This document shows, in pieces, positions 22,831 through 31,142 of a stretch of 35,123 bases of DNA (position 1 is the first letter of the stretch; each line of letters opens with the position of its first letter). A model generated the notes under the pieces. That model saw only the letters and a program-made list of their open reading frames with translations. It did no database searches and was not told where the DNA came from. The position numbers and the translations under genes were made by a program. The stretch covers positions 1 through 35,123 of the forward strand of contig CACXCG010000035.1 of assembly GCA_902766125.1 (NCBI GenBank). Direction: 5' to 3'. This DNA comes from an uncultured Spirochaetaceae bacterium (GTDB lineage Bacteria > Spirochaetota > Spirochaetia > Treponematales > Treponemataceae).

Positions 22831-25011
22831 ATGAAAATCATCAAGCGCAGCGGTGAAGAAGTAACATTCGACCGCAACAAAATCTACGTGGCTATTTCAA
22901 AAGCAAACGAGCGCGTAGAAGACAAGCTTAAGTTGACCGATGCAAAGATCAACTCTATCGTCGATGACATTGAAATTCAGTGTCACCGCGAAGACCATGC
23001 GCTTAACGTTGAAGAAATTCAGGACCTGGTTGAAACCGGCATCATGGAACACGGAGCACATCAGGTTGCAAAGCTGTACATTACCTACCGCTACGAACAC
23101 GAACTCAAACGCCGCAAGAATACCACCGACGCACAGATTCTGAGCCTTCTTGAAGAAAACAACGAAGAAGTAAAGCAGGAAAACTCAAACAAGAACCCCA
23201 CCGTTGTATCTGTTCAGCGTGACTACATGGCAGGAGAAGTTAGCAAGGATATCACCAAGCGCTTTTTACTTGACCCAGAGATTGCAGAGGCTCATGAAGA
23301 AGGTCTTATTCACTTCCACGATGCAGACTATTTTGCCCAGCACATGCACAACTGCGACCTGGTTAACCTTGAAGACATGCTACAGAACGGAACCGTTATC
23401 AGCGGAACAAAAATTGACCGTCCCCACTCTTTCTCTACTGCCTGTAACATTGCAACTCAGATCATTGCACAGGTTGCTTCCTGCCAGTACGGCGGACAGA
23501 GCATTTCGTTAGCTCACCTGGCACCGTTTGTTGACGTAAGCCGCCAGAAAATCCGCAAGGAACTGCGCGAAACCATTGCAGCAACAGGACTTGAAGTAAA
23601 CGAAAAACAGTTTGAATACATGGTCAACAATCAGCTGCACAACGAAATTACCCGTGGTGTTCAGACCATTCAGTATCAGGTGATTACGCTTATGACCACT
23701 AACGGTCAGGCTCCGTTTGTTACCGTATTCATGTATCTTAACGAAGCAAAGAACGAACAGGAAAAAGCAGACCTTGCCCTCATCATTGAAGAAGTGCTCA
23801 AACAGCGCTATCAGGGTGTTAAAAACGAAAAGGGTGCATGGATTACACCTGCCTTCCCCAAACTCATCTACGTTCTTGAAGAAGACAATGTAAACCCCGG
23901 TTCAACCTACTACAACCTGACCGAACTTGCCGCAAAATGTACCGCACGCCGCATGGTGCCCGACTACATCAGCGAAAAGAAAATGCTGGAATTAAAAGTT
24001 GACAAAAACGGTAACGGAAACTGCTACCCCTGCATGGGATGCCGCTCTTTCTTAACACCGTATGTTAATCCCGAAACAGGTAAGGCTCAGTACTACGGCC
24101 GCTTTAATCAGGGTGTCGTAACCATTAACCTGGTAGATGTTGCCTGCTCTTCTTACGGAGACAAAGACCGCTTCTGGCAGATTTTAGACGAACGCCTTGA
24201 ACTGTGTCACCGCGCATTACGCATCAGACACGAACGCCTTCTGGGAACAAAAAGCGATGCAGCACCAATTCTGTGGCAGAACGGAGCACTTGCACGTCTT
24301 GAAAAAGGTGAAGTAATAGACAAACTCTTATACGGCGGATATTCAACCATCAGCTTAGGATACGCTGGTCTGTGTGAATGTACACGCTATATGACCGGAA
24401 AGAGCCACACTGATCCCGAAGCAACACCGTTTGCCTTAGACGTCATGAAAAAGCTTAACGAAGCCTGTACCCGCTGGAAGAAAGCAGAAAACATTGACTA
24501 CTCTATCTACGGAACACCGCTCGAAAGCACCACCTACAAGTTTGCAAAATGCCTTAAAAAGCGTTTCGGTGTTATTCCCGGCGTAACTGACCGCAACTAC
24601 ATTACCAACAGCTACCACGTACACGTAACTGAACAGATTGACGCATTCTCAAAGCTTACGTTTGAGTCTCAGTTCCAGGAACTGTCACCCGGCGGAGCAG
24701 TAAGTTATGTAGAAGTTCCCAACATGCAGAACAACATTCCTGCAGTTATGGCATTACTCAAGCATATCTACGAAAACATTATGTATGCAGAGCTCAACAC
24801 CAAGAGCGACTTCTGTCAGTGCTGTGGATTTACCGGAGAAATCCAGATTCACAAAAACGAAGACGGTAAGCTTGTGTGGCAGTGCCCCCAGTGCGGAAAC
24901 AGTGACCAGACAAAACTGAATGTTGCACGCCGCACCTGCGGATACATTGGCACTCAGTTCTGGAACCAGGGTCGCACTCAGGAAATAAAAGAGCGCGTTC
25001 TGCACCTGTAG
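22831..25011 (+). CDS. nrdD: NrdD, anaerobic (class III) ribonucleoside-triphosphate reductase
   Basis: 726 residues. It reduces ribonucleotides to deoxyribonucleotides using an oxygen-sensitive glycyl radical. An N-terminal ATP cone (MKIIKRSGEEVTFDRNKI) provides allosteric control by ATP/dATP. The catalytic barrel includes FHDADYFAQHMHNCDLVNLEDML, the ISLAHLAPFVDVSR segment and GNCYPCMGCRS with active-site cysteines. The C-terminus has a zinc site built from CQCC and CPQC, then RRTCGYIGTQFWNQGRTQEI, with the radical glycine at G704. The activase gene nrdG follows after 7 nt. NrdR-like and DnaA boxes lie upstream. It indicates an anaerobic lifestyle. Confidence 0.96.
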   Translation: MKIIKRSGEEVTFDRNKIYVAISKANERVEDKLKLTDAKINSIVDDIEIQCHREDHALNVEEIQDLVETGIMEHGAHQVAKLYITYRYEHELKRRKNTTDAQILSLLEENNEEVKQENSNKNPTVVSVQRDYMAGEVSKDITKRFLLDPEIAEAHEEGLIHFHDADYFAQHMHNCDLVNLEDMLQNGTVISGTKIDRPHSFSTACNIATQIIAQVASCQYGGQSISLAHLAPFVDVSRQKIRKELRETIAATGLEVNEKQFEYMVNNQLHNEITRGVQTIQYQVITLMTTNGQAPFVTVFMYLNEAKNEQEKADLALIIEEVLKQRYQGVKNEKGAWITPAFPKLIYVLEEDNVNPGSTYYNLTELAAKCTARRMVPDYISEKKMLELKVDKNGNGNCYPCMGCRSFLTPYVNPETGKAQYYGRFNQGVVTINLVDVACSSYGDKDRFWQILDERLELCHRALRIRHERLLGTKSDAAPILWQNGALARLEKGEVIDKLLYGGYSTISLGYAGLCECTRYMTGKSHTDPEATPFALDVMKKLNEACTRWKKAENIDYSIYGTPLESTTYKFAKCLKKRFGVIPGVTDRNYITNSYHVHVTEQIDAFSKLTFESQFQELSPGGAVSYVEVPNMQNNIPAVMALLKHIYENIMYAELNTKSDFCQCCGFTGEIQIHKNEDGKLVWQCPQCGNSDQTKLNVARRTCGYIGTQFWNQGRTQEIKERVLHL

Positions 25012-25018
25012 TTGTATC

Positions 25019-25531
25019 ATGTACTACGGTACCATAAAAAAAATGGATATAGCCGACGGAGAGGGAGTACGCGTTGCTCTCTTTGTGTCGGGATGCCGCA
25101 TTCACTGCAAGGGCTGTTTCAATGCAGACACATGGGACTTCTGCTACGGACAACCCTTTACTGAACAGACCGAAGAAGAAATCCTTAAAGCATTAGAGCC
25201 TCCGTTTATAAGCGGATTAACTGTCTTAGGCGGAGAACCGTTTGAAATCGAAAACCAGAGAGTTCTCGCACCGTTCATCAAAAAAGTAAGAGAAAAATTC
25301 CCCCAGAAAAACATCTGGTTTTATTCAGGCTATATTTACGAAACAGATCTTCTTCCCGCAGATGGAAAACAGCACTGCGAAGTAACCGACCAGCTGTTAG
25401 GCATGATAGACACACTGGTTGACGGACCGTTTATCCTTGAGCAGAAAGATCTGTCGCTTTCGTTCAGAGGTTCACGCAATCAGCGCATATTGAACTTAAA
25501 GGAAGCCCATCCCCCGGTACCCGAACAGTAA
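25019..25531 (+). CDS. nrdG: NrdG, anaerobic ribonucleotide reductase activating protein
   Basis: 170 residues. A radical SAM enzyme that installs the glycyl radical on NrdD. The CxxxCxxC iron-sulfur motif is SGCRIHCKGC (C26, C30, C33), followed by a VLGGEPFEIE SAM-binding segment and VDGPFILEQKDLSLSFRGSRNQR, typical of the family's end. The start MYYGTIKKMDIADGEGVRVA is the family form, 7 nt after nrdD. The last 17 codons run across the end of the convergent GH43 gene, an antisense overlap of 52 nt; the extra tail KEAHPPVPEQ is probably unimportant for activity. Confidence 0.94.
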   Translation: MYYGTIKKMDIADGEGVRVALFVSGCRIHCKGCFNADTWDFCYGQPFTEQTEEEILKALEPPFISGLTVLGGEPFEIENQRVLAPFIKKVREKFPQKNIWFYSGYIYETDLLPADGKQHCEVTDQLLGMIDTLVDGPFILEQKDLSLSFRGSRNQRILNLKEAHPPVPEQ

Positions 25532-26991
25532 AGTGCAAGAATGACACCGGTAAATCCGCAGGTAACTTCACTGGACAAAAACTTACTGTGACCGCTTATA
25601 AGCGTTTCAAACACACCTTGCTTTTCTTCAAACTGAAGGTCATAGTTCAGCGGTTTACTTTGAATGCGGAGTGTAACACAGTCTGATTCAACAGCATGCT
25701 CTTTTGCATACACTGCATGACCGTCCATAACTAAGCGGGCACAAACCGTAAGTCCCTTTTCTTTTTTTGTTGCATACACCGCATAGTAGTCGCGTTCGTT
25801 CATGTATGCAGTAAGACCAGCCTCTTCTCCTTCTGCAAGTTCTGATGCATCAACAGCAACCGTCATGGTTCCCGTATGTTCTTCCTGCCGCATTCCTGCA
25901 AAACTTACCGTACCCACAGAACCCAGCGCATCGCAGGCACGAAGACGGGCAGTTTCGTTTTCAATCTGATATGCACTCATGTCAGGAAGCCTAAGGTAGC
26001 AGGCACGGTTTTTATCGAGTGTCCACTTGTATTCAGGGTACACCGGTTCTTCAGCGGTAACACAAATTTCTTTTCCGTCACGTTCAGTAAGAAGCCAGCA
26101 GGAACGACAGGTACCGTCAGAAGCAACAGTCGGCCATCCGTCATCAGTCCAGAACACCGGCTCAAGATAGGTTTCGCGTCCTAAGTTGTGGAACGGAAGC
26201 CAGCGGTCAATCTGCCTGAATCCCAGGTGAACCATAAACCACTTACCCTCAGGAGTTTCAACAAGATCTGCATGTCCTGCTGCCTGCTGAATGTATCCGC
26301 CCAGATTACGGTTTGTAAGGATTGGATTATGAGGACACATTTCGTACGGTCCCCAGATATCTTTTGAACGCAGCATGCATTCCATGTGTCCGTATTCAGT
26401 ACCGCCTTCTGCAACCATAAGGTAACACCACTTTCCTATGCGATACAGATGAGGTGCTTCCAGATACCGGCCGCCGCATCCGCGCGAAATGCTTTTTGCT
26501 TTGGTAAGTGTCTTTCCGGTTTCAATGTCTATCTCGCACAACGAAATTCCTTCCTCGCCAAAATCATCGGTTCCGTTGCTTAAAAAATAAGTTTTGTCGC
26601 CGTCAAACAAAAGTGAAGGATCAATTCCGTCGCGCTGTACACGTACCGGTTCTGACCACATGCCTGCTTCAATGTCATCGGTGTACACATAGAAGTTTCC
26701 GTAATTGCCGCTTACGTTTGTGACAACTACATAAAACCGTCTGCGCTTTTCGTCATATCTGATGGTGGGGGCATACAGGCCACCAGACGCTTCTACGCCA
26801 CGCAGGTCAAGCTGACTCTGACGCGTAAGACAGTGTCCTATCTGCGTCCAGTGCAAAAGGTCTGTGCTTTTAAAAACAGGAAGTCCGGGAAAGAATTCAA
26901 AACTTGAACAGACGACGTAATAGGCGCCGTTTGCAAAACAGATGCTGGGGTCAGGATAAAATCCGCGGATAACAGGGTTCGTGCATTTCAT
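25480..26991 (-). CDS. GH43-family glycoside hydrolase (beta-xylosidase/arabinofuranosidase type)
   Basis: 503 residues, no signal peptide, so it is intracellular and would act on imported oligosaccharides. The five-bladed propeller holds the three GH43 acids: base D14 in FYPDPSI, D124 in GIDPSLLFDG and acid E178 in YLEAPHLY. The last ~190 residues (LRLPDMSAYQIENE onward, ending GTGGWASFKFNMR) match the C-terminal beta-sandwich of the xylosidase subgroup. Xylo- or arabino-oligosaccharides are the likely substrates. GAGGTG lies 5 nt before the ATG. A TGC-TAGTAT -10-like box is present near plus 27012-27020, without a good -35. The gene ends inside nrdG. Confidence 0.9.
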   Translation of the reverse strand: MKCTNPVIRGFYPDPSICFANGAYYVVCSSFEFFPGLPVFKSTDLLHWTQIGHCLTRQSQLDLRGVEASGGLYAPTIRYDEKRRRFYVVVTNVSGNYGNFYVYTDDIEAGMWSEPVRVQRDGIDPSLLFDGDKTYFLSNGTDDFGEEGISLCEIDIETGKTLTKAKSISRGCGGRYLEAPHLYRIGKWCYLMVAEGGTEYGHMECMLRSKDIWGPYEMCPHNPILTNRNLGGYIQQAAGHADLVETPEGKWFMVHLGFRQIDRWLPFHNLGRETYLEPVFWTDDGWPTVASDGTCRSCWLLTERDGKEICVTAEEPVYPEYKWTLDKNRACYLRLPDMSAYQIENETARLRACDALGSVGTVSFAGMRQEEHTGTMTVAVDASELAEGEEAGLTAYMNERDYYAVYATKKEKGLTVCARLVMDGHAVYAKEHAVESDCVTLRIQSKPLNYDLQFEEKQGVFETLISGHSKFLSSEVTCGFTGVILALYCSGTGGWASFKFNMR

Positions 26992-27072
26992 AAATCACCT
27001 CGGGGGCAATACTAGCACACCCCTCTTTCCGCTCATACTCTTTTTTTTAGTACAGTTTTCTGTAAAAAATAC

Positions 27073-27315
27073 TCATACAGACATAACTGCTTTTGCAAGC
27101 TGATCTGCACACGAAGTCGGTCTGCGTCCGCACAGGTTTCCCGAAAGTTTTGCAGCAATTTCTTCTGCCTTCATTCCGTCAACCAGTTTAGATATAGCCT
27201 TTAAGTTTCCGTTACAGCCGCCGGTAAACGAAATGTTGGTTACCACTCCGTTTTCATCTTTGTCAAACTGAATCTGTGTCGCACAGGTATTTTCTGTTTT
27301 GTAGGTATGTGTCAT
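27073..27315 (-). CDS. TSCPD-domain protein
   Basis: 80 residues, matching the small uncharacterised TSCPD family. Four cysteines are spaced as expected: C11, C34 in FTGGCNGNLKAI, C62 in LCGRRPTSC and C69. The name-giving TSCPD motif reads TSCAD here. The same motif occurs at the C-terminus of some class II ribonucleotide reductases, where it may bind metal or act in redox; the free-standing form has no proven role. It follows the peroxidase gene by 1 nt, so a redox link is plausible. Confidence 0.85.
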   Translation of the reverse strand: MTHTYKTENTCATQIQFDKDENGVVTNISFTGGCNGNLKAISKLVDGMKAEEIAAKLSGNLCGRRPTSCADQLAKAVMSV

Positions 27316-27316
27316 A

Positions 27317-27796
27317 TTAAGCCTCCAGAGCTTTTGCTACATATTCATCAATTTTTTCAGGTACATCAGTGGGAGCAAAGCGTTTTAAAACCGTCCCGTC
27401 TTTTGCAACCAGAAATTTCGTAAAGTTCCATTTGATTGCAGAACCCATAAAGCCATTCTGCTGTTTTTTCAGATATGTGTAAAGCGGAGATTCATTTTTT
27501 CCGTTTACATCGATTTTTGCAAACTGCGGGAAAGTAATGCCGTATCTCCCTGTACAGAATGAATGGATTTCTTCTTCCGAACCGGGTGCCTGTCCTGCAA
27601 ACTGATTGCACGGAAAGTCAAGAATTTCAAATCCTTTCTGCTGATATTTTTCGTACAAATCCTGCAGTCCGTCATACTGCGGTGTAAAACCACAGCCGGT
27701 AGCCGTGTTTACAATAAGCAGCACTTTTCCTGCATAGTCTTTGAGAGAAACCTCCGTTCCATCCATTGCCTTTACTGCATAATCGTAAATCGTCAT
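27317..27796 (-). CDS. Glutathione peroxidase-family peroxidase (Cys form)
   Basis: 159 residues. The catalytic tetrad is present: C35 in NTATGCGFTPQY (cysteine, not selenocysteine), Q65 in FPCNQFAGQ, and W123 and N124 in IKWNFTKF. The enzyme reduces hydroperoxides; bacterial Cys forms usually take electrons from thioredoxin. GAGGTG precedes the ATG. It is divergent from an OhrR-type peroxide sensor, with two near-identical operators between them, one overlapping this gene's likely promoter, so induction by peroxide is expected. The anaerobic setting makes it an oxygen-defence gene. Confidence 0.92.
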   Translation of the reverse strand: MTIYDYAVKAMDGTEVSLKDYAGKVLLIVNTATGCGFTPQYDGLQDLYEKYQQKGFEILDFPCNQFAGQAPGSEEEIHSFCTGRYGITFPQFAKIDVNGKNESPLYTYLKKQQNGFMGSAIKWNFTKFLVAKDGTVLKRFAPTDVPEKIDEYVAKALEA

Positions 27797-27817
27797 ACTT
27801 ACACCTCAATTTTACAA

Positions 27818-27838
27818 GATTAGATTGTATACAATCTT
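27818..27838. promoter_or_regulatory. OhrR-type operator 1
   Basis: Contains the perfect 16-bp palindrome AGATTGTATACAATCT (27822-27837), similar to known OhrR sites (TACAATT/AATTGTA half-sites). It lies 25 nt upstream of the peroxidase ATG and holds a TACAAT -10-like box on the minus strand. The 21-bp unit recurs inverted at 27876-27896 with one difference. Confidence 0.75.
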
Positions 27839-27861
27839 TATTTGTAATATAACAGCACTTA

Positions 27862-27890
27862 TTGATTTTGTCAAGAAGATTGTGTACAAT
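27862..27890 (+). promoter_or_regulatory. Promoter of the OhrR-type gene
   Basis: -35 TTGATT (27862-27867), 17-bp spacer, -10 TACAAT (27885-27890). Transcription should start near 27897, leaving a short leader with an AAAAGGTGA ribosome site. The -10 lies inside operator 2, so the regulator should repress itself. Confidence 0.6.
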
Positions 27891-27896
27891 CTAATC
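27876..27896. promoter_or_regulatory. OhrR-type operator 2
   Basis: AGATTGTGTACAATCT (27877-27892) differs from a perfect palindrome at one position. The 21-bp unit is an inverted copy of operator 1 (20 of 21 identical), centre to centre 55 bp apart. Confidence 0.72.
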
Positions 27897-27911
27897 GGAA
27901 AAGGTGAATTT

Positions 27912-28364
27912 ATGGCAGCAAAGAAACCGTCTTTAGAAAACACATTCAACCCGCTTGCACTGGAAAATCAGATCTGCTTTGCGCTGTATGTCTGTTCAAA
28001 AGAAATCATCCGCCGGTATGCACCGGTACTGGAACCGCTGGGACTTACCTACACTTCTTATATCACACTGCTGGGACTGTGGGAACAGGACAACGTAACG
28101 GTAAAAGAGTTGGGAAAAAAACTGTATCTTGATTCAGGAACACTCACTCCCCTTCTAAAAAAAATGGAAGCTCAGGGATTGATTGAACGCACAAGAAGTC
28201 AGCAGGATGAACGCACCGTTTACATTACCCTTACCAAACAGGGACACGCCCTGAAAGAAAACTGCAAGGACATTCCCCGACAGATGACATGCCAGAATCT
28301 GCTTGATATGAACAAAGCCGGCGAACTTTTGAAAAATCTCCATGCCATTATGAGCCGTTTGTGA
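27912..28364 (+). CDS. OhrR-type MarR-family peroxide-sensing repressor
   Basis: 150 residues from ATG at 27912 with AAGGTGA upstream; a longer frame from 27825 would run through the operators and is rejected. The start LENQICFALYVCSKEIIRRY carries the conserved OhrR sensor cysteine (C22), then PLGLTYTSYITLLGLWEQD, a winged helix with KELGKKLYLDSGTLTPLLKK and the QQDERTVYITLT wing. In OhrR, oxidation of this cysteine by organic hydroperoxide releases DNA. The divergent target here is a glutathione peroxidase, not the usual ohr gene. Both operators lie in the 115-bp gap. Confidence 0.85.
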   Translation: MAAKKPSLENTFNPLALENQICFALYVCSKEIIRRYAPVLEPLGLTYTSYITLLGLWEQDNVTVKELGKKLYLDSGTLTPLLKKMEAQGLIERTRSQQDERTVYITLTKQGHALKENCKDIPRQMTCQNLLDMNKAGELLKNLHAIMSRL

Positions 28365-28481
28365 ATGACAACTGCAAATCTTAATAGTACATACTAAATG
28401 CTAATCTAAATATACAAAAAAACAAAACCTTATACCTCAGCCATAAAATTTACGCTTGCTAATGACATGTTAAGAGCCGTC

Positions 28482-28510
28482 TTGAATAAAAAAGTGCAAT
28501 AAACTACAAT
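28482..28510 (+). promoter_or_regulatory. Promoter of the unknown gene at 28518, leaderless type
   Basis: -35 TTGAAT (28482-28487), 17-bp spacer, -10 TACAAT (28505-28510), 7 nt to the ATG at 28518. No Shine-Dalgarno sequence is present. The rest of the gap 28365-28481 is AT-rich and I see nothing in it. Confidence 0.65.
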
Positions 28511-28517
28511 AACAAGC

Positions 28518-29057
28518 ATGGAAGGGAATTTGATAGAACAGTTCGTAGAAAAAAAAGCACTCGATGCAATGAATACGCTGGTCAGCACTCAGTCTGATGA
28601 TGAAGCTGTCCGTGCAGCCGTTACCGTTTCTGAAGCATTCGGTGAAGCAGAACCGTTCAAATCCATTGCAGATATGTCTACAGGCCTGGGTAAAAAGCTT
28701 ACCCTCAGTTTCGAACGCAATCTGGAACTGCTTATTCAGAAAACATGGGTAGAAAAATCCGACGAAGATTTAAAAGCTCAGGTTCAGTTTCAGCTTGAAG
28801 AATTCTGCAAAAATCTTGAGACACACAGCTATCAGAAAGCATACACTCCATTTTTCAGCATAGTAGATAATGTCGTATACCTGATGTTCGGTTCGCAGAC
28901 AAAAAGCAAAGAGTTTGCCGAATACGCACTGCGCATCGACCCGGAATTCGGAATTTTCTGGTGGTACATGCAGAACCTGCCGCGCAATGCAGCATGGTCA
29001 GAACCAAAAAGCAGAATTGCAATTATGCTGGGCATGTACTTCCTTGCCAACTACTAA
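28518..29057 (+). CDS. Protein of unknown function
   Basis: 179 residues, not recognised. There is no signal peptide or clear membrane segment. The sequence looks largely helical: an acidic N-terminal half (DDEAVRAAVTVSEAFGEAE), LTLSFERNLELLIQK, then an aromatic-rich C-terminal part (YTPFFSIVDNVVYLMFG, EFGIFWWYMQNLPRN) ending AIMLGMYFLANY. It starts immediately after a well-formed promoter and lies 18 nt before proA, so it probably heads the proAB transcript. I see no motif that gives a function; a small cytoplasmic helical domain is all that can be said. Confidence 0.75.
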   Translation: MEGNLIEQFVEKKALDAMNTLVSTQSDDEAVRAAVTVSEAFGEAEPFKSIADMSTGLGKKLTLSFERNLELLIQKTWVEKSDEDLKAQVQFQLEEFCKNLETHSYQKAYTPFFSIVDNVVYLMFGSQTKSKEFAEYALRIDPEFGIFWWYMQNLPRNAAWSEPKSRIAIMLGMYFLANY

Positions 29058-29075
29058 AACTTCCGGAGGCTTCCT

Positions 29076-30335
29076 ATGAATATAGATTCTCTGTGCGCAA
29101 CACTTCGCAAAGGTGCAGATACACTTGCACTTCATTCAGAACAGCAGAAGAACAAAGCGCTTTCCTGTGTCATTGATTCACTGCTTGCACACAAAACCGA
29201 TATCCTGAATGCAAACGCAAAAGACGTTGCAGATTCCCGTGCAAAAGGAACAAGTGAAGCCTTAGTCGAACGCCTTGCACTTGACGAAAAAAAATTCAGT
29301 TCAATCATAGAAAGCATCCGCGTTATCATTCAGCAGACAGATCCCATTGGCGAAGAAATTGCAGGCTGGAAAACTCCCCAGGGAATGCAGATACGGCAGG
29401 TGCGTGTTCCCTTAGGAATTGTTGCAATCATTTACGAATCACGGCCTAACGTTACCGTCGACGCCTTTTCTCTTGCCTACAAAAGCGGAAATGCAATTTT
29501 ACTTCGCGGTTCATCTTCTGCACTTGCTTCAAACAAAGCACTGGTAAACGCAATTCAGGAAGGCTTACGCAACGCAGGAACAGACGGAGTGTTAGACAGC
29601 ATTGCATTAAGTGAATGTACCGATCACTCTGACGTACACGACATTTTGAATGCAGTCGGAAAAATAGATGTTGTCTTACCCCGCGGTTCAGCACGACTTA
29701 TTAACACCGTAGTTCAGGATGCACGTGTTCCCGTCATTCAGACTGGCGCCGGAATCTGTCACCTGTATGTTGACCAGGGTGCAGACGTAACGATGGCAGC
29801 TTCGATCGCACAGAATGCAAAAATGCAGCGACCCGGAGCATGTAACGCAATCGAAACCATTTTAGTACACCGCTCTGTAGCAGAAGATTTTATTCCGCTT
29901 CTGGCTAAAGCATTTGACGCAAAGGTAAACATTCGCGCAGACAGTTACTGTCTTGACCTGCTTACTAAATGCAATGCACAGAATATTCAGGCCGCAACAG
30001 AAGAAGATTTTGGATTTGAATTCCTTGACTTTACGGTTGCCCTTAAAGCGGTAGACAGCATAGAAGAAGCAGTTACGTTTATAAACACGCACAACACAAA
30101 ACACAGCGAAGCAATCGTAACCAATGACCGTTCGCACGCACGCCTGTTCCAGGCTCAGGTTGATGCAGCCTGTGTATACGTTAACGCAAGTACACGCTTT
30201 ACCGACGGCGGAGAATTCGGCTTTGGTGCAGAACTGGGCATAAGCACACAGAAACTGCATGCACGCGGTCCAATGGGAATAAAAGCACTTACCACGACAA
30301 AGTTTTTGATTGATGGAGACGGAAACATACGATGA
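29076..30335 (+). CDS. proA: ProA, glutamate-5-semialdehyde dehydrogenase
   Basis: 419 residues, the normal length. It reduces gamma-glutamyl phosphate with NADPH in proline synthesis. Visible are the substrate-site region VPLGIVAIIYESRPNVTVDA, SGNAILLRGSSSA, the PRGSARLI segment, and QRPGACNAIETILV with catalytic C256; the end has NASTRFTDGGEFGFGAELGIS. CGGAGG lies 8 nt before the ATG. The stop overlaps the proB start by 4 nt (ATGA), so ProA and the kinase that makes its unstable substrate are translated together. Gene order proA-proB is the reverse of Escherichia coli. Confidence 0.96.
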   Translation: MNIDSLCATLRKGADTLALHSEQQKNKALSCVIDSLLAHKTDILNANAKDVADSRAKGTSEALVERLALDEKKFSSIIESIRVIIQQTDPIGEEIAGWKTPQGMQIRQVRVPLGIVAIIYESRPNVTVDAFSLAYKSGNAILLRGSSSALASNKALVNAIQEGLRNAGTDGVLDSIALSECTDHSDVHDILNAVGKIDVVLPRGSARLINTVVQDARVPVIQTGAGICHLYVDQGADVTMAASIAQNAKMQRPGACNAIETILVHRSVAEDFIPLLAKAFDAKVNIRADSYCLDLLTKCNAQNIQAATEEDFGFEFLDFTVALKAVDSIEEAVTFINTHNTKHSEAIVTNDRSHARLFQAQVDAACVYVNASTRFTDGGEFGFGAELGISTQKLHARGPMGIKALTTTKFLIDGDGNIR

Positions 30336-31138
30336 GCGAAACACAGACAGTTCAGCAGACATTACAGAACGCAAAAAAAATCGTCTTAAAATTTGGAAGC
30401 AATTCTCTTGCAAAAACAGACGGAACTATAAACTTACCGTTTATGAATGCGGTTGCTTCTGACTGCGCTGCACTGCTTGCTCAGGGTAAGCAGATTATCA
30501 TTGTGTCTTCCGGTGCACAGGTTGCAGGTCTTTCAAGCATTAACGGATGGGCTCACAAAAAAGACATGCACTACCGCCAGGCACTGTGTGCAATCGGTCA
30601 GGTTGAACTTATGGATAAATGGCGCAAGGCATTCAAAGATCAGAACCTGCACGTTGCACAGCTGTTGCTTACCAAAGAAGACTTTGAAGATTATCACCAT
30701 ACACTCAATATGCGGAACACTCTGTTTACGCTGGTAGATGAGGGTGTTGTTCCCATCATCAACGAAAACGATTCTGTTACGACAGAAGAATTCAGCATTG
30801 GAGATAACGACAACCTGTCTGCGCTTACCGCAATTCTGTGGAGTGCAGATGCACTTGTTCTGTTCAGTGACATTGACGGTGTGTATACAGATAATCCTAA
30901 AACAAACAAAGATGCAAAACTGATTGAATCGGTGGGCGACATTGCTCAGCTTAGAAAAGACATTACCATCGGAAGTACAAACAGTTTTGGTACCGGCGGA
31001 ATTGAAACAAAAATTCAGGCAGCAGAAAAATCAACTGCAAGCGGTATTCCGCTCATTCTTGCAAACTGTAAGACAGGATCTGCACTGAAAGCACTGTGCG
31101 ACGGTTCACAAAAGGGAACTCTCTTTTTTGTAAGCTGA
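30332..31138 (+). CDS. proB: ProB, glutamate 5-kinase without PUA domain
   Basis: 268 residues: only the amino-acid-kinase domain, about 100 residues shorter than Escherichia coli ProB because the C-terminal PUA domain is absent. Similar short forms are known in other bacteria. Visible are IVLKFGSNSLAK, IIIVSSGAQVAG, PIINENDSVTTEEFSIGDND, and LFSDIDGVYTDNP, then GTGGIETKIQAAE. It phosphorylates glutamate in the first step of proline synthesis and is usually feedback inhibited by proline. It overlaps proA by 4 nt and ends 4 nt before the convergent GGDEF gene, with no terminator. Confidence 0.95.
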   Translation: MSETQTVQQTLQNAKKIVLKFGSNSLAKTDGTINLPFMNAVASDCAALLAQGKQIIIVSSGAQVAGLSSINGWAHKKDMHYRQALCAIGQVELMDKWRKAFKDQNLHVAQLLLTKEDFEDYHHTLNMRNTLFTLVDEGVVPIINENDSVTTEEFSIGDNDNLSALTAILWSADALVLFSDIDGVYTDNPKTNKDAKLIESVGDIAQLRKDITIGSTNSFGTGGIETKIQAAEKSTASGIPLILANCKTGSALKALCDGSQKGTLFFVS

Positions 31139-31142
31139 CTGA

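Noticed and set aside
27020..27072. Terminator-like hairpin upstream of the GH43 gene
   Set aside because: The short ACAG/CTGT stem has its T-run before the hairpin, not after it, on both strands.
27825..27911. N-terminal extension of the OhrR-type protein from 27825
   Set aside because: It would translate through both operators and the promoter; the ATG at 27912 has a good ribosome site and gives the standard family length.
28366..28398. Ten-codon open frame after the OhrR-type gene
   Set aside because: No ribosome site and no distinguishing sequence; too short to support.
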